Below are positions 10,635 through 21,447 of a DNA stretch of 64,000 bases, piece by piece. Below the pieces are notes generated by a model. It made no database searches. It was not told the origin of the DNA and saw only the letters and a list, made by a program, of their open reading frames with translations. Origin of the DNA: Chlorophyllum brunneum. Its lineage: Eukaryota > Basidiomycota > Agaricomycetes > Agaricales > Agaricaceae. Each line of letters begins with the position of its first letter. Within the stretch, counting starts at the first letter, position 1. The position numbers and the translations under genes were made by a program. The stretch covers positions 1,736,001 to 1,800,000 of the forward strand of contig OY756148.1 in the NCBI GenBank assembly GCA_963576785.1, written 5' to 3'.

Positions 10635-12314
10635 TCATTCCATCAATTCATCCACTTCTTCCTCATCGCTTTCACCACCCATCATATCGTCCATGAGCGC
10701 ACCGACAGCCATGTCCATGACTGCATTGGACATCCGAGGGAGAGCACCTGCACGTAAGAGGGGATGGTGTGCGGGGTCCAGCTCTTCTTCGCTCTCGCCT
10801 TCACCGGAGGTTATTGATCGCGCTTCATCTTGCCCGTCGTCATCGCTCCCGCCATCATCTTCATCTTCATCTTCGTCATCTTCTTCGTCCGCTCCGCCAC
10901 CTTCCGAAGAATTATCGGAGGAAGAGGCAGAGAAATCCTCGTCCGATGAGCCTGTGTCATCACCTATCTGGTGGATCGTGAGAGGCCCTTTAGGCACAAT
11001 CCTCTCTGAGTTTTGTTCCTCAATGGGCACTCGACCCCCAGCGGTACCAAATAGATGCTGGAATTGGTTTGCCCATTTTTCAATCCTCTCTTTTTCCTTC
11101 GAGTCTACCATTGAGAATTCAGTCTCTTCTCCTATATTCTCTTCCGGGTCCTCCGCGGCAATTATATCCTCTTCCTCCTTATCTGGAGTGGAAGTAGGCC
11201 TCCGTGTGAGAATTACGGAACACGTCTTTCCGATTCCACCAATAATCCTGAGGCCTTCCGTTCTTCCTATCAGGTCTTCTACAGCCCAAAACTCACATGG
11301 CTTGGATTCGCCCCAGAGGATGCCTTCACGCATGAACCACAAACTCCCAGGCTTGGCTGAACGGTAGGCTTCAATTCCCGGAACGCCGTCCGGATTAGCG
11401 TTTTTTCCAAGACCTGGTACTGCGCTTTTGAATATGGTCGGCGTGGGTTCGAGGAGTGGTATCTGAAGGTGTTTGAGGAATTCCCGGAGAATGGGAAGGG
11501 ATTCGGTATTTTTAGCGTGTGTAGTTGTAGTAGGTTTGCCTTCGGCATCGTACGTTGTAGTACTGAGTGGGGTGGTGAGCTTCGCATCGACACCAAAAAT
11601 GACTTGAGGATGCTCGTCATTCGGGCCTTTTGCTTGCTTTCCACGGGTGGGGGAATGTGAGTCGGATGACAGTATGACTACTGTCCAGTGAGGTTTTGTT
11701 TTTCCACGGGTTGGAAGGATGAATGCGCGACGGAGGACTGAGAGAGCGATAGGTGATATATCCGATGACTTGGTGGTGGGGTTGACGAGCACTAAGGCAT
11801 TTTCTCGAATATTGAAATCTGTCTTCTTGCGCACCGGAGCAGTTGCCGAAACGGAGCACAATGAGAATATAGGTTGACCCGTTCCCAGATTATCAGGTGT
11901 TTGGTTGGAAGATTCTGGGGAAAGCCGGGGCCGTTTCGTTGCAGGATCGGAATCAGAGTCTTCACGTGAACGTTTGTTATCATATGAGCGAGTGAAAGGA
12001 GAGAGTACAGCTGCGACAGATGACCTTTTCACGGTCCATTCTTGGCATACGTCTAGTGTTGAATGTGGGGAAGGTTCTGCACCACTGATCAACCTGACCA
12101 GATTGTCTAACGCGAGCTCATCCACGGGTGTACTTCTCAGTCCCTGGAGAATCTTCTCTGGAAGGTGGGGTGATATTGCATGAAATGTATTGATACCTGG
12201 TTCCATGTGGACCACGAAGTTGGTGTGGGATAAAGGATCCTTTGAGGTCGAGGAGGCGAGTTGAAAGCGTAGCAGATGAACGACCTTGAACGATTGATAA
12301 TACTCAATAGTCAA
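10635..12314 (-). CDS. RTT106: Histone chaperone RTT106
   Basis: H3-H4 chaperone used in replication-coupled nucleosome assembly and heterochromatin silencing; nuclear. The single exon has the family's central tandem PH-like module: 'SLCSVSATAPVRKKTDFNI', ALSVLRRAFILPTRGK, HWTVVILSS, then after a low-complexity loop SLWFMREGILWG, PCEFWAVEDLIG and RIIGGIGKTCSVILTRR. A short nuclear-signal-like KRSREDSDSDPATKRPR stretch precedes it. The C-terminus is strongly acidic (runs of Glu/Asp from about residue 470 on), as expected for histone binding. The frame begins at 12314, but the methionine at 12206 (MEPGINTFHA) is a plausible start. Its upstream region contains a perfect TGACGTCA palindrome. Confidence 0.85.
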   Translation of the reverse strand: MTIEYYQSFKVVHLLRFQLASSTSKDPLSHTNFVVHMEPGINTFHAISPHLPEKILQGLRSTPVDELALDNLVRLISGAEPSPHSTLDVCQEWTVKRSSVAAVLSPFTRSYDNKRSREDSDSDPATKRPRLSPESSNQTPDNLGTGQPIFSLCSVSATAPVRKKTDFNIRENALVLVNPTTKSSDISPIALSVLRRAFILPTRGKTKPHWTVVILSSDSHSPTRGKQAKGPNDEHPQVIFGVDAKLTTPLSTTTYDAEGKPTTTTHAKNTESLPILREFLKHLQIPLLEPTPTIFKSAVPGLGKNANPDGVPGIEAYRSAKPGSLWFMREGILWGESKPCEFWAVEDLIGRTEGLRIIGGIGKTCSVILTRRPTSTPDKEEEDIIAAEDPEENIGEETEFSMVDSKEKERIEKWANQFQHLFGTAGGRVPIEEQNSERIVPKGPLTIHQIGDDTGSSDEDFSASSSDNSSEGGGADEEDDEDEDEDDGGSDDDGQDEARSITSGEGESEEELDPAHHPLLRAGALPRMSNAVMDMAVGALMDDMMGGESDEEEVDELME

Positions 12315-12883
12315 AGAGACCCTCTGAGTGCGAATTAAATATCAGCGACATGAAAGCAGGAAGTGATTACAGACTTTGGCTATTGATGGTGTGGAAGGAG
12401 GAGACTGTTGAGATGAGGGTGAACGAGCCCTGTTGAGAGTCACATGACGTCACCTGAGGACCGAACCTGAATGTTGAAAATAACACTCATGTGTAGATAT
12501 CGCGCCAGTCCCAACCCCCCAACCCCATATATTCCTCCCAGCCAAGCCATAACCAATTGCAATGATTGACCTAGGATATTATGCCTTACCTACCTCGCGC
12601 GATTCCATCCAATTAGCCAAAGTGGTAATTTTTCGTATTTTAAATTACCAAACCCAAAATAGTTCGTATTCTGGGAGGAGTCTATTGCTATTTGGCAGAC
12701 AGTTATCCGCAGCTTATTCTCACCAATTCCGGCTTCCTAACTAGGGCTGTACCCAGATCTCTATCATAATGAAGTGGGACTCTTCACATCGTGCCGGGGA
12801 CCATCTTTCCGTCTTCCCTATGCCACGGCATCGTTATATAACAGTCCTTTTGGCTTGGAAAACATCGAGGCATCTCAAACAAG
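12315..12883. other. Divergent intergenic region between RTT106 and the amidohydrolase
   Basis: About 570 bases. It holds the TGACGTCA site at 12445, a CA-rich stretch with CCCCCAACCCCATATATTCC near 12510-12540 that could be a TATA-like element, and a CCAAT motif near 12553. No extra gene seen. Confidence 0.4.
12445..12452. promoter_or_regulatory. CRE/ATF-type palindrome TGACGTCA upstream of RTT106
   Basis: Perfect 8-bp cyclic-AMP-response-element palindrome, about 130 bp upstream of the RTT106 frame. Known as the binding site of Atf/CREB bZIP factors; function here is inferred. Confidence 0.4.
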
Positions 12884-14446
12884 ATGTTGCGTTTGTCTGC
12901 ATTTCTGCTTTTTGGTTTTTGCACCTTCGATTCTTTGTCACAAGTCCATGCTAGGAAATGGCGAGATACCGGGACGGGGACTATTGCCCTTGAAGAAGCA
13001 TGGATCATACCAGAACTCATTTTTCAAATTGGGTGAGCCTTTGCCATTATGACACGCACGATATGCTCAAGAGGGGATGACCAAAAAAAGTGATACTACC
13101 GCGGCGCGGGGTATGCAGTTGATTCCTTTTCCTGTTCAGTGAGAATGACCTGGTTTCAGGGGGTACCAACGCCGAGCTGAAAGCAAATTTACTGGATGTC
13201 CACAATCAACGTCTCAGGGATATGGACCAGAGTAACATTGACTTCGTATGCTTATGTGCCAAATGACATCACCAGTCGCCTGAGCATCCTCACGTCCACA
13301 GATGGTTCTGTCTTGTGCGACCCCATGCATTCAAGGAATATCTGACCCAACCGAGGCCGAAAGTATGGCAGTCACAGTGAACAACAGGCTCGCTGAAACC
13401 ATCGCGAATAATACCGAGCGCTTTGGAGGCTTTGCTTCTTTATCTATGCACAACGCCACAAACGCCGCATTGGAGCTCAAGCGCGCTGTTGAAGAGCTTG
13501 GATTTTTAGGTATGTAAAAATCTGAGTCCCTGATCGACCACGACTGACTGTAGCGCTTAAGGAGCTCTTCTTAATGACTACCAGCAATCTGGGCCCGATA
13601 ATAGTGAGCGGTAGCAAACCATCCAACTGGAGACCTGCTAACGACTATTTAAACTATTTTTAGCTACCTTGCTTTACTACGATCAGCCTGAATACGATAT
13701 TTTCTGGCAAATGGTCACCGACCTCGACGTTCCTGTATACTTCCACCCGCGCTCCAACATTGCTCAGATACGCGATCTCTTGTTTGACCAGGCCCCCTGG
13801 CTCAGAGGCCCCGCCCAGGAGTTCGCAGTAACGCTGTCTAATCACATCTTGGGGTGAGAAGCTCAGTCGTACAAATAGTCCAAACCTGACGGTTCCTTTT
13901 AGACTTTGCACGACCGGAGTTTTTGAGTATATCGTTTGCTTTTCCCCGCCCATTGGATCTAATCAAGGTTGGTACAGTCGCTTCCCAAAGGCTAAAATTA
14001 TCGTTGGCCATCTTGGAGAACGTATCCCCTCCGATCTTGAACGAATTGATGAACGTAGGTCGTCCCACCAACCCTCGCTACAGCTGACTGCATTATCGTT
14101 GTATCAGAACTCTTACGCCAACTCCCTCTCGGCATGCCCATGCAACGCAATGCAAGTTCCTACTGGCAGACCAATATTTATGAGACGACTTCTGGGAATT
14201 TTGCAACCCCTTTGCTGAAGTTCCATAATGAAACAATTGGGTTGCATCGTATAATGTACTCCGTTGATTATCCCTTCGTGAGTAGAAGTGTTAATCGATT
14301 TGCCTCCGGTTAATCCTTGTGGTCCTTAGGTTGCCATTTCTGAGGGCGAAGCTTGGGTCGAAACACTGCCCGGAGTTCTCTCAAAGGAAGAGCTTGATAG
14401 CCTCAAACGCGGTGTTGCTATCAAGGTTCTCGGGTTGGACAAGTAG
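12884..14446 (+). CDS. Secreted amidohydrolase of the dihydroxybenzoate/resorcylate decarboxylase family
   Basis: Member of the amidohydrolase-2 (ACMS decarboxylase-like) family. The start at 12884 gives a signal-peptide-like N-terminus (MLRLSAFLLFGF then SLSQVHA), which is absent from the bacterial cytosolic enzymes. The first strand reads GTIALEEAWIIPEL, the usual metal-site segment, but the second ligand position (His in LEEHF) is Ala. Later exons give the expected 'DLDVPVYFHPR' (His), 'KIIVGHLGERIPSDLERID' (His) and 'RIMYSVDYPFV' (catalytic Asp), and it ends VLGLDK. About seven short introns. The family removes carboxyl groups from hydroxybenzoates and related substrates through a divalent metal. 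The actual substrate is unknown; a hydrolase role is possible. It converges on the SDR gene. Confidence 0.8.
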
Positions 14447-14946
14447 GAATTTGTAAAGTTTTGCTGTAGGCTTTCTGCATTCAAATACACGCTGAATTTG
14501 CGAGACACCAAGGCAGGAAGCGTCTGGATATCCGAGACACTGAATGCGAGAAGGTTCCGATCCGGGTGCTTCCTCCTTATCGTACCCGGCCAACGGTTCC
14601 CGGACTTCTGAGGCCAAGGCGATTCCTGTAGTGTTATAATTGGGCATTGGAAAGGTCTGAAACCACTACGTTTCTAGATGTTTTGCCGGTCCCCTTCTGT
14701 GTAAGCTTCTGAGACCTGGTTCCGCGTCTACGTTTGGTTCCGTCACTTCTTTCCTGACCTTTTTGGTAAAGTGAGATCGTTAACCACCGCCTCACGTACC
14801 CTCATGTCAAGCGAGCTGGAAATCTAATTATCATAGCGCGGTAACGGAGCTGGGAGCCAAGAAGTCAAACTGCGATAGGGTAATCGAGTGTCTCGAGTGT
14901 GTAATGATCCAGCACGACCAATGTATCTGTCCTGGACTTAGGGTGA
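14447..14946. other. Intergenic between convergent genes, no gene seen
   Basis: About 500 bases holding the 3' ends of the amidohydrolase and SDR genes. The only open frames are short antisense ones without protein-like patterns. Confidence 0.45.
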
Positions 14947-16133
14947 TTATATATCCTCTGGTTTATTGAGAAGTCGACCTTTGTGTAAAAAAGATATGAG
15001 ATTCCGCTCACGGGGTGAGAACCCGGATGCTCACCTTCCATGCCCCCTTCAATCATGAGAACCTGACCAGTAATATGACCAGAGACCTTATGGGATGAAA
15101 GAATCACGACTTGTGTCGCGATGTCATATGGCATCCCAACTTTCTTTAATGGTGTTCTGGGAAGCGGATAGTGTCGGTTATCCGAGAGAGTAACCAGGAG
15201 GGACGCGACTTACGTCGCCAGGGCTTGATAAACAATTGCAGGATTTTTCAATGTCTCTTCTGCCATGGGCTATGATGGCTCGGATCAGGAAGGAAAACGG
15301 ATAACATAAATTTACCGTCAAAACCCATCCAGGGGCAACAGCGTTCACTCTTCCTTTAGGGGCAATCTTTACGATTTCGTTCTTGAGTGACAGTGTAAGC
15401 CCATACATCATGGCTGTAGGAACGACGCATGAAAAAGTCAAGTATCTTCGGTAAGGCTGTTCTTACCGCTCTTTGACGAAGCATAGTCAGCATGTCCTGC
15501 CTCACCTAGAATACTCGATAAATCCAAACGTGTTCAGAACTCGAGACATAGACGAACCGTATTTCCCGGCTGCGCTTCCAATCAATATGATGGATGCGTG
15601 ATCTTTGATCGGGGTAGGTGCAACCTCAAGACGCTTGAGATATTCTTTGGCGGCGATGAACGATGAGGTCAAGTTTGTATCAATTGTATGCCTCCATCGC
15701 TCGAGGGGCATCTTCCGCAGAGGCTCATCCGCAGTTGGCCAGATTCCGTGGTTCAATACGAGTGCGTGGACGTCTCCGAAGGACGATCCAGCGGCGTTAC
15801 GGAAGAGATTCTCGACAGCAGATTCTTGAGTAAGATCCGCCTGCAGTGCTTGCATGCGGTCTGGGCCGTATTGGGAGATGAGTGGCTCCAGCGGGACCGC
15901 CTTCGTATTGTAATGGGCTGTTACTCTGGCGCCTTGTTCTATATACCGCGTTATAGGCGCTTTTGAGTTTTTGCACATCATGAACTGACCGACGAATAGA
16001 CGAGATATTGCGAGGCCAATTCCTCCGCTAGCTCCTAGATTGGCGAAAATGCGTTGAGTCTTAGTTGCATAAATCTATTTAAAAGGAGCTGACCAGTTAC
16101 CAGAACATGAATGTCCCTAAGACCAAGATCCAT
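14947..16133 (-). CDS. Short-chain dehydrogenase/reductase (3-oxoacyl-ACP-reductase-like)
   Basis: NAD(P)-dependent oxidoreductase of the classical SDR fold. The first exon starts MDLGLRDIHVLVTG at 16133, leading into the glycine-rich cofactor motif (ASGGIGLAI region near 16030). It continues with 'RVTAHYNTK', QALQADLTQESAV, ALVLNHGIWP (NxG-type motif), 'RHTIDTNLTSSFIAAKEYL' and 'ASIILIGSAAGKYG'. A very small exon then carries the catalytic YASSK: EAGHADYASSKS. It ends 'GRVNAVAPGWVLTPM', VVILSSHKVSGHITGQVLMIEGG and, after a final intron, GRLLNKPEDI with TAA at 14947-14949. All catalytic residues are present. The physiological substrate is not evident. A broken copy lies at about 32.2-33.2 kb. 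It shares a 226-bp upstream region with TAH18. Confidence 0.85.
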
Positions 16134-16359
16134 TGTTGCTGCGTGTACTCGTCGGGGATGGGGGAAGATTAGAGACTTGATCTACTGGTCGCTCATCCAT
16201 GTGGAGGCTTTGTGTCTTCTGATGCACATCTGACAGAAATCGGAACATATGGGGCCGAACGGTCAAGTTTTTATTGGTTGCTGTAGAAAGGATGACAAAC
16301 GGATTTTCTCCGTTGCTGTTGGTTACTTAAGCAACCCTCAACGTTGTTATCTGATAACA

Positions 16360-18593
16360 ATGTCTTCGCATGATGAAGAAGACCGTCTGCTTCTTATTCT
16401 CTACGCGACGGAGACAGGAAATGCACAAGATGTTGCGGACAGAGTGGCTCGTGCCTCCAGAAATTTACGGTTCCGAAGTCGGGTCATGAACGTTGACTGC
16501 TATACCTTGGTGAGTAAGTTTTCATGAGGCAGCTCATGCCCACCAAACTTAGAATAACTTCTAGGAAAATCTCGTCCTGGAAGACCTTGTGATTTTCATC
16601 GTCTCGACGACTGGATCCGGTGTCGAACCACGTACTATGACTCCACTGTGGAATATGTTACTCTCTGCGCGTCTACCAGTTGACCTTTTCGAGTATTTGT
16701 CATTCGCAGTATTTGGCCTCGGAGACACGTCCTACGAGAAATTTTGCTGGCCTGCAAAGCTACTGTCGAAGCGGCTCACGAGTCTAGGTGCTACGGAGGT
16801 GTGCGAACGCGGGGAAGGTGACGAACAACATCCTCTCGGGTGAGTCGTTTTAAGAGGAAGCCCAATTACCTCTGACCATGCGCTCTATAGAATAGATGGT
16901 GCTTTGGAACCTTGGTTAACCACCCTTTCTGACGCGATACTAAAGCTATACCCTCTTCCTGACACGACATCTATGTTACCGAGCTCAGGGTTCCCTCAAC
17001 CTCGGGTAGTTTTGAAGCACGACGACAGCACGATATATTTAGAGCCTGATTATTTCCCAAACTCCTTATCTGCGACAGTGATTGAAAACGCGAGGACGAC
17101 AGCGAAAGACTGGAACCAGGATGTTCGTCACATTGAACTGCAGTTAGACGAAGATGTCGAGTAGGTTAACCATCATGGCACTCTTGGTCCAACTGACAGG
17201 GAGCAGTTATCTTCCGGGCGACGTCGCCGTGATTCATCCCTTGGCAAATTCCAAGGAGGTCCAAGAAATCCTTGACTCTCTAGGTTGGCCCAGCACAGCT
17301 GATGATCCACTTTCAATAAGAGAAAGTGTTGAGGGTGAGTAGGCAGCCTGTGTACCACCCACAATCACTGAAACCAGACCAGACCAGAGCCTCCCTGCTT
17401 CACTGCCGAAATTTTTCACGCTAAGAACTCTTTTTACCCGCTACCTGGATTTCAATGCCATCCCAAAGCGGACATTCTTCCAGTACCTTCGGGAATTTAC
17501 CTCGGATGAGGTAGAACAAGAGCGACTAGATGAGTTTTTATCCAAGGAAGGAGCCGTAAGTGGAAATTCTTCGTCCACCTGAGCAGTCCGTTGAGGTGCC
17601 TTAGGATGAACTATATGATTATTGCTATCGCGTTAAGCGTACAATAAGAGAGGTTCTCTCTGAATTTCGTCAGGTTTCGATACCCAAAGACTATGTCTTT
17701 GACGTCTTTCCATTCATGAGGCCCCGCCAATTTTCCATAGCCAGTTCGGCGAAGGTGAGTTCAGGTTTAGTATACGCTGAACTTGGTTGTAAACACGACT
17801 ACAGGTACACCCACGTCAGGTGCAGCTTTGCGTGGCGATTGTGAAATACAGAACCAAGCTCAAAATTCCACGGAAAGGGGTCTGCACGAGCTATCTCTCC
17901 ACGCTAGAACCAGGTACATTTACCATCGAATTCTGTATCCCACCTCAGATCGTTCAACCCAAGAAACTAGGAAGCAGGCTACATATTGATATCCAGAAAG
18001 GCCTAATCCGGCTGCCGCCTTCAATTAATACACCAGTCATTTGCGTCGGACCCGGTACTGGTATTGCACCCATGCGAGCAATCATTGAGGAACGCCTACA
18101 CCTCGGCTCACAATGTACGTTGTCTATTTATCTGGATTGTCAAGACCTTAACAAGATTATGGGCCATGCAGCGAACACTCTGTATTTCGGATGTCGTTCT
18201 GCGGCCAAGGACGAACATTACGCTGATGAGTGGAGGAGATATTCCGAAGAACGCGGTTTGGCCTACCGTGTAGCTCATTCTCGTGACGGCCCCGAAGGAG
18301 TGAAGCGGACTTATGTTCAGGACCTGATTGAGAAAGATGCCCATCGGATATGGAAGCTTATAGAAGATGAGAAGGCCTGGGTTTTTGTATCCGGGTAGGA
18401 TTCTCTGCTTGCCGGGCTTAACATGACTTTGACTTGTTTAATGGATAGATCATCGAATAAAATGCCTGCCAGTGTCAAAGCCGCTCTTGCGAAATCCATG
18501 GAGAAGGAGGGTGGGTATTCAGAGGAAGATGCGAGAAAATATGTCGAGGGCATGTTGCGTGAAGGTCGATTGACAGAGGAGTGCTGGAGTTGA
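16360..18593 (+). CDS. TAH18: NADPH-dependent diflavin oxidoreductase (Tah18/NDOR1)
   Basis: Passes electrons from NADPH through FAD and FMN to Dre2 (anamorsin) for cytosolic iron-sulphur protein assembly; essential in yeast. The start is MSSHDEEDRLLLIL. Flavodoxin-like FMN domain: LYATETGNAQDVADRVARAS, IVSTTGSGVEP and FAVFGLGDTSYEKFCWPAK. FAD-binding region: DVFPFMRPRQFSIASSAK and GVCTSYLSTLEPG. NADP domain: 'ICVGPGTGIAPMRAIIEER', LYFGCRSAAKDEHYADEW and a C-terminal 'LREGRLTEECWS' ending at TGA 18591-18593. Several short introns fall between these blocks. The short C-terminal tail with Trp near the end is normal for the family, where the terminal aromatic stacks on the flavin. Confidence 0.92.
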
Positions 18594-18721
18594 TTGCTAG
18601 GAGTGCGGCTGCACTTTCGCTGTGAGGCCTGACCTTTTTGGGTCGTTCTAGAATTAGAATAGGGTACAGTTTAGATTTTACATGGAGAGTAGAGGATTGC
18701 TATGTCGCGCTTGTGATCTCG

Positions 18722-18729
18722 TGACGTCA
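18722..18729. promoter_or_regulatory. CRE/ATF-type palindrome TGACGTCA upstream of the pseudouridine synthase
   Basis: Perfect palindrome about 105 bp before the start codon at 18833, the same 8-mer as at 12445. Confidence 0.35.
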
Positions 18730-18832
18730 CGCGTTTTGGAAGGACCCGATCAAAATTATTGTTGGACACTCCCACTGGCTTTTCTTCTGCGACTCAACTC
18801 CTCTTGGTATTTTTTGGAGCTCAGCTTTCCAA

Positions 18833-20046
18833 ATGTCGGTGAGATACAAGCCAGTGAGCGTGAAACAAGCTAGACAAGCAATGGAAAAAGCACTTCTTTA
18901 CTACGACAGAGGGGTGATTCTCGTCAACAAACCGACTGACATGGTTTGCCAAACGTCCTACAGCACATCAGCGAAAGTGGGTAAATCTTCGTCACAGTTT
19001 ATTGAATCGACACTTATACTGCAGTAGTACGAAAAATTCAATGTTCTCTTAAAAGGTAATAGAGAATACAGTCTCTACGTCTTGATTTCTGAGGCCACAT
19101 TAGGTATCCAGCATCACCTAAACATGCCCAAGCCACCATGTTCGGTGCATCGCTTGGACAAGGTTCGCAACTCGAATATTATTGGAATGGCTCCTTCACT
19201 GACGTTGAACTCAGGACACGACAGGGGCACTTTTACTTGCTACTACCCCAGCTTGGGCTCGTAAAATTCAACAGCTGTTTCTTAATCGTACGATCAACAA
19301 GACATATATTGCGCTAGTGCACGGGGGAGAGGAAAGATTTCGCAAAACTTCCGGTGTCATCGAAGCCGGACTTTCCGAGGAAGACGGTCGTGTCTACCTT
19401 GACCCCGAGGGAAGGGAAACGAAAACCGAGTGGGAAGTTCTCGGATCATCGGTGCGTCTGCGTGTGGTTCTACACCATCAAACCGGCTGACTGGCTTTCT
19501 GCAGCCCAAGGTGCCATTGACACTTCTGCGGCTAAACCTGCTCACTGGCCACAAGCACCAGCTGCGGGTTCATCTGGCGAAATGTCTTAAGGGTGGGGGC
19601 ATGTCAGTCTACTGAATGGGACATCACTGAATGTCGGAGCAGCACCTATTCTTGGAGATTCTCTTTATGCGAAGGAGCAGTCTAAGGAGGAGATTAGAAA
19701 AGTCGTCACCTTACCACGGAACACCATGTTCCTGCACGCATCTGAGATATCTCTGCAGGTACGGAGCACCAGTCTCTCGTGGCTCTGATCCTCACGGACC
19801 CCGTAGCGTTGGTGTAAGTCTGGTCCGCATAAACGCTACACCCAGGCATTCCGCGTACCTGTGCCTACGAAATTCCAAGTCATATGTCGCGATACGAAGA
19901 TCCCAGTGGATCCGATGTTCCTCAAGGGAGAAATGCTCTTGGACGGCGAACCATGGCACATTCCAGACCATTTATACCAAGAAGAAGAAAAGTGTTGGGT
20001 TTCGCCTAAATTACTACCAGAACTATTGGAAAAACCAAACCCTTAA
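18833..20046 (+). CDS. RluA-family pseudouridine synthase
   Basis: Isomerises uridine to pseudouridine in RNA. Start MSVRYKPVSVKQARQAMEKA, then DRGVILVNKPTDMV, the RluA entry motif. The catalytic HRLD is in PPCSVHRLDK; the following exon resumes at TGALLLATTPAWARKIQQLF. Later blocks are NKTYIALVHGGEE, 'GRETKTEWEVLGSS' and GHKHQLRVHLAKCL, which matches the conserved (G)xxHQ(I/L)RVH of RluA enzymes. It ends ELLEKPNP at TAA 20044-20046. Introns are short and irregular, and the junction after HRLDK is placed by eye. No OB or S4 domain is seen, so it is the catalytic-domain-only form. It may act on mitochondrial rRNA, as Pus5-like and RPUSD-like enzymes do, but targeting is not clear. Confidence 0.8.
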
Positions 20047-20213
20047 CCCGGTACTGTACATAAACTTTGCTTAAATGATCTCAGAGTCCCGTTAATAAAT
20101 AAACATCGTGCCGGCACACTATAGATCCCCTTCCAACAGCCTAAAACCACCATATATGAAACTATGAACTCTAATCACGAAAACGAAGGGTGTATAATGA
20201 CGTCGCCAGCATC

Positions 20214-21447
20214 CTACTGGTGGTGCGTGCCATTCGAAACTTGGTTCTGCTGAGTTTGTTGGTTTGGTTGCTGATTGTTCTTGACGCTCATACTCAGCGC
20301 TTGGCCAACACCGACGGCAATGGCACCGATTGCGTGTGCGGCGCCAGAGGCAAGAACTGCACCACCCGCACCCGCACTGATTGCGGGAATCGCGGGAATA
20401 GAACCAACAGTGATGAGAATAGCGCTCAGCACGCTCATGGTTTTGGGATGTTCGCTTGTAATGAAGTCAAGCGCATTGCATGCGTTCAGCAGCCACACAG
20501 GTGCCTGCGTCGTGTTCACAACTGTATAGATAACGTGATTGAGCGTGTGTGACACATAATGAGTAGGTCAAGGTCGGGCTCACCTTCACCGTTGTTAGTG
20601 GTGCTATTCGTGCTCGTTCCTGGGGTACTGATTTCGGTAACTTGGACTGTCTGCGATCTTGGTGGGGATGGTGTGCGGGTAGAACGAGTGACAATGGCAG
20701 ATTCAGAAGGAGACTTTGGCGGTGGGCTTGGGCGATGGGCATGGGTTTCTTCCTTGGAATCCCCAAACGAAAAAAACTCAGTTGCCGCGCGTTTGAGAGG
20801 TGCTCGTGGGCGTGGGCGACTGTTGTTGGCGACGGATTCGGTTTGTGATGTCTCCGAGACCGAACCTCTCCTGGAGGGCCAGAGGGTTGGAAGCGAGAAA
20901 TCCTTCTTGGTGAGTTCAGACTCGGGTTCCTCAGTCATAGTCGCTTCGGAACCATCCTTCTTGCGCATGAACCAGAGTCCGGAGGGCTTGAGTTTGATTG
21001 TTCGAGTTTCACTCTTGTCGATGTTCCCTATTGGAAGGTGGGCGTTAAGAATGGAGGGTGATGCTGGACGGGAAAAAGCGCTTACAGCCCATGTTAAGGA
21101 TTGCAATGCGGAATTTCTTCCATGTCCAGCGGTATTTACCCCCGTGGACCTTTCGGATGACCTCCTTGAGCTCATCCAATCTAGAACAATCGAATGTCGG
21201 ATTATCGCAGCCACTTGGAAAAGATGCCGACTTACCTTGCTTTTGCCTTGGGACCCATAAAGTGTTGCGCTACCTTGTACCAGTACTCCTCGGGTACGCC
21301 ACGCTGGACGCATCCCTCTTTGATTTGCTCCAGCCATTCTTCGACCGGGGGATCCTTCTTTGGGTTGCCATTGAAGACCGGCCCATTCTTCCACTCGTCG
21401 TAGACGGGTTGGAGATCGAAGGGTTTGATTTTGAACGCGTTGAGCAT
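20214..21447 (-). CDS. Conserved basidiomycete protein of unknown function
   Basis: Four-exon gene. The N-terminal region from 21447 reads MLNAFKIKPFDLQPVYDEW, then PPVEEWLEQIKEGC, VPEEYWYKVAQHFMGPKA and, across an intron, LDELKEVIRKVHGGKYRWTW. Its tight Trp/Tyr pattern indicates a folded domain. A third exon has IKLKPSGLWFMRKK, then a long Ser/Pro/Arg-rich linker. The last exon begins VVNTTQAPVWLLNACN and has a Gly/Ala-rich, hydrophobic stretch (SAGAGGAVLASGAAHAIGAI) that looks like a membrane-inserting or amphipathic segment, followed by a Gln/Asn-rich tail. I recall similar proteins across Agaricomycetes, none with an assigned function. No catalytic motif is visible. Confidence 0.7.

Noticed and set aside
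10693..11367. Plus-strand Ser-rich frame of 224 codons
   Set aside because: Antisense of the acidic C-terminus of RTT106; Glu/Asp codons read as Ser/Ser on the other strand.
12884..18593. A metabolic gene cluster of amidohydrolase, SDR and diflavin reductase
   Set aside because: TAH18 is a conserved Fe-S assembly gene, and no tailoring enzymes, regulator or transporter specific to a pathway lie next to it.
20559..21260. Plus-strand frame of 233 codons
   Set aside because: Antisense of the Ser/Pro-rich linker of the conserved unknown protein, whose four exons splice in phase.
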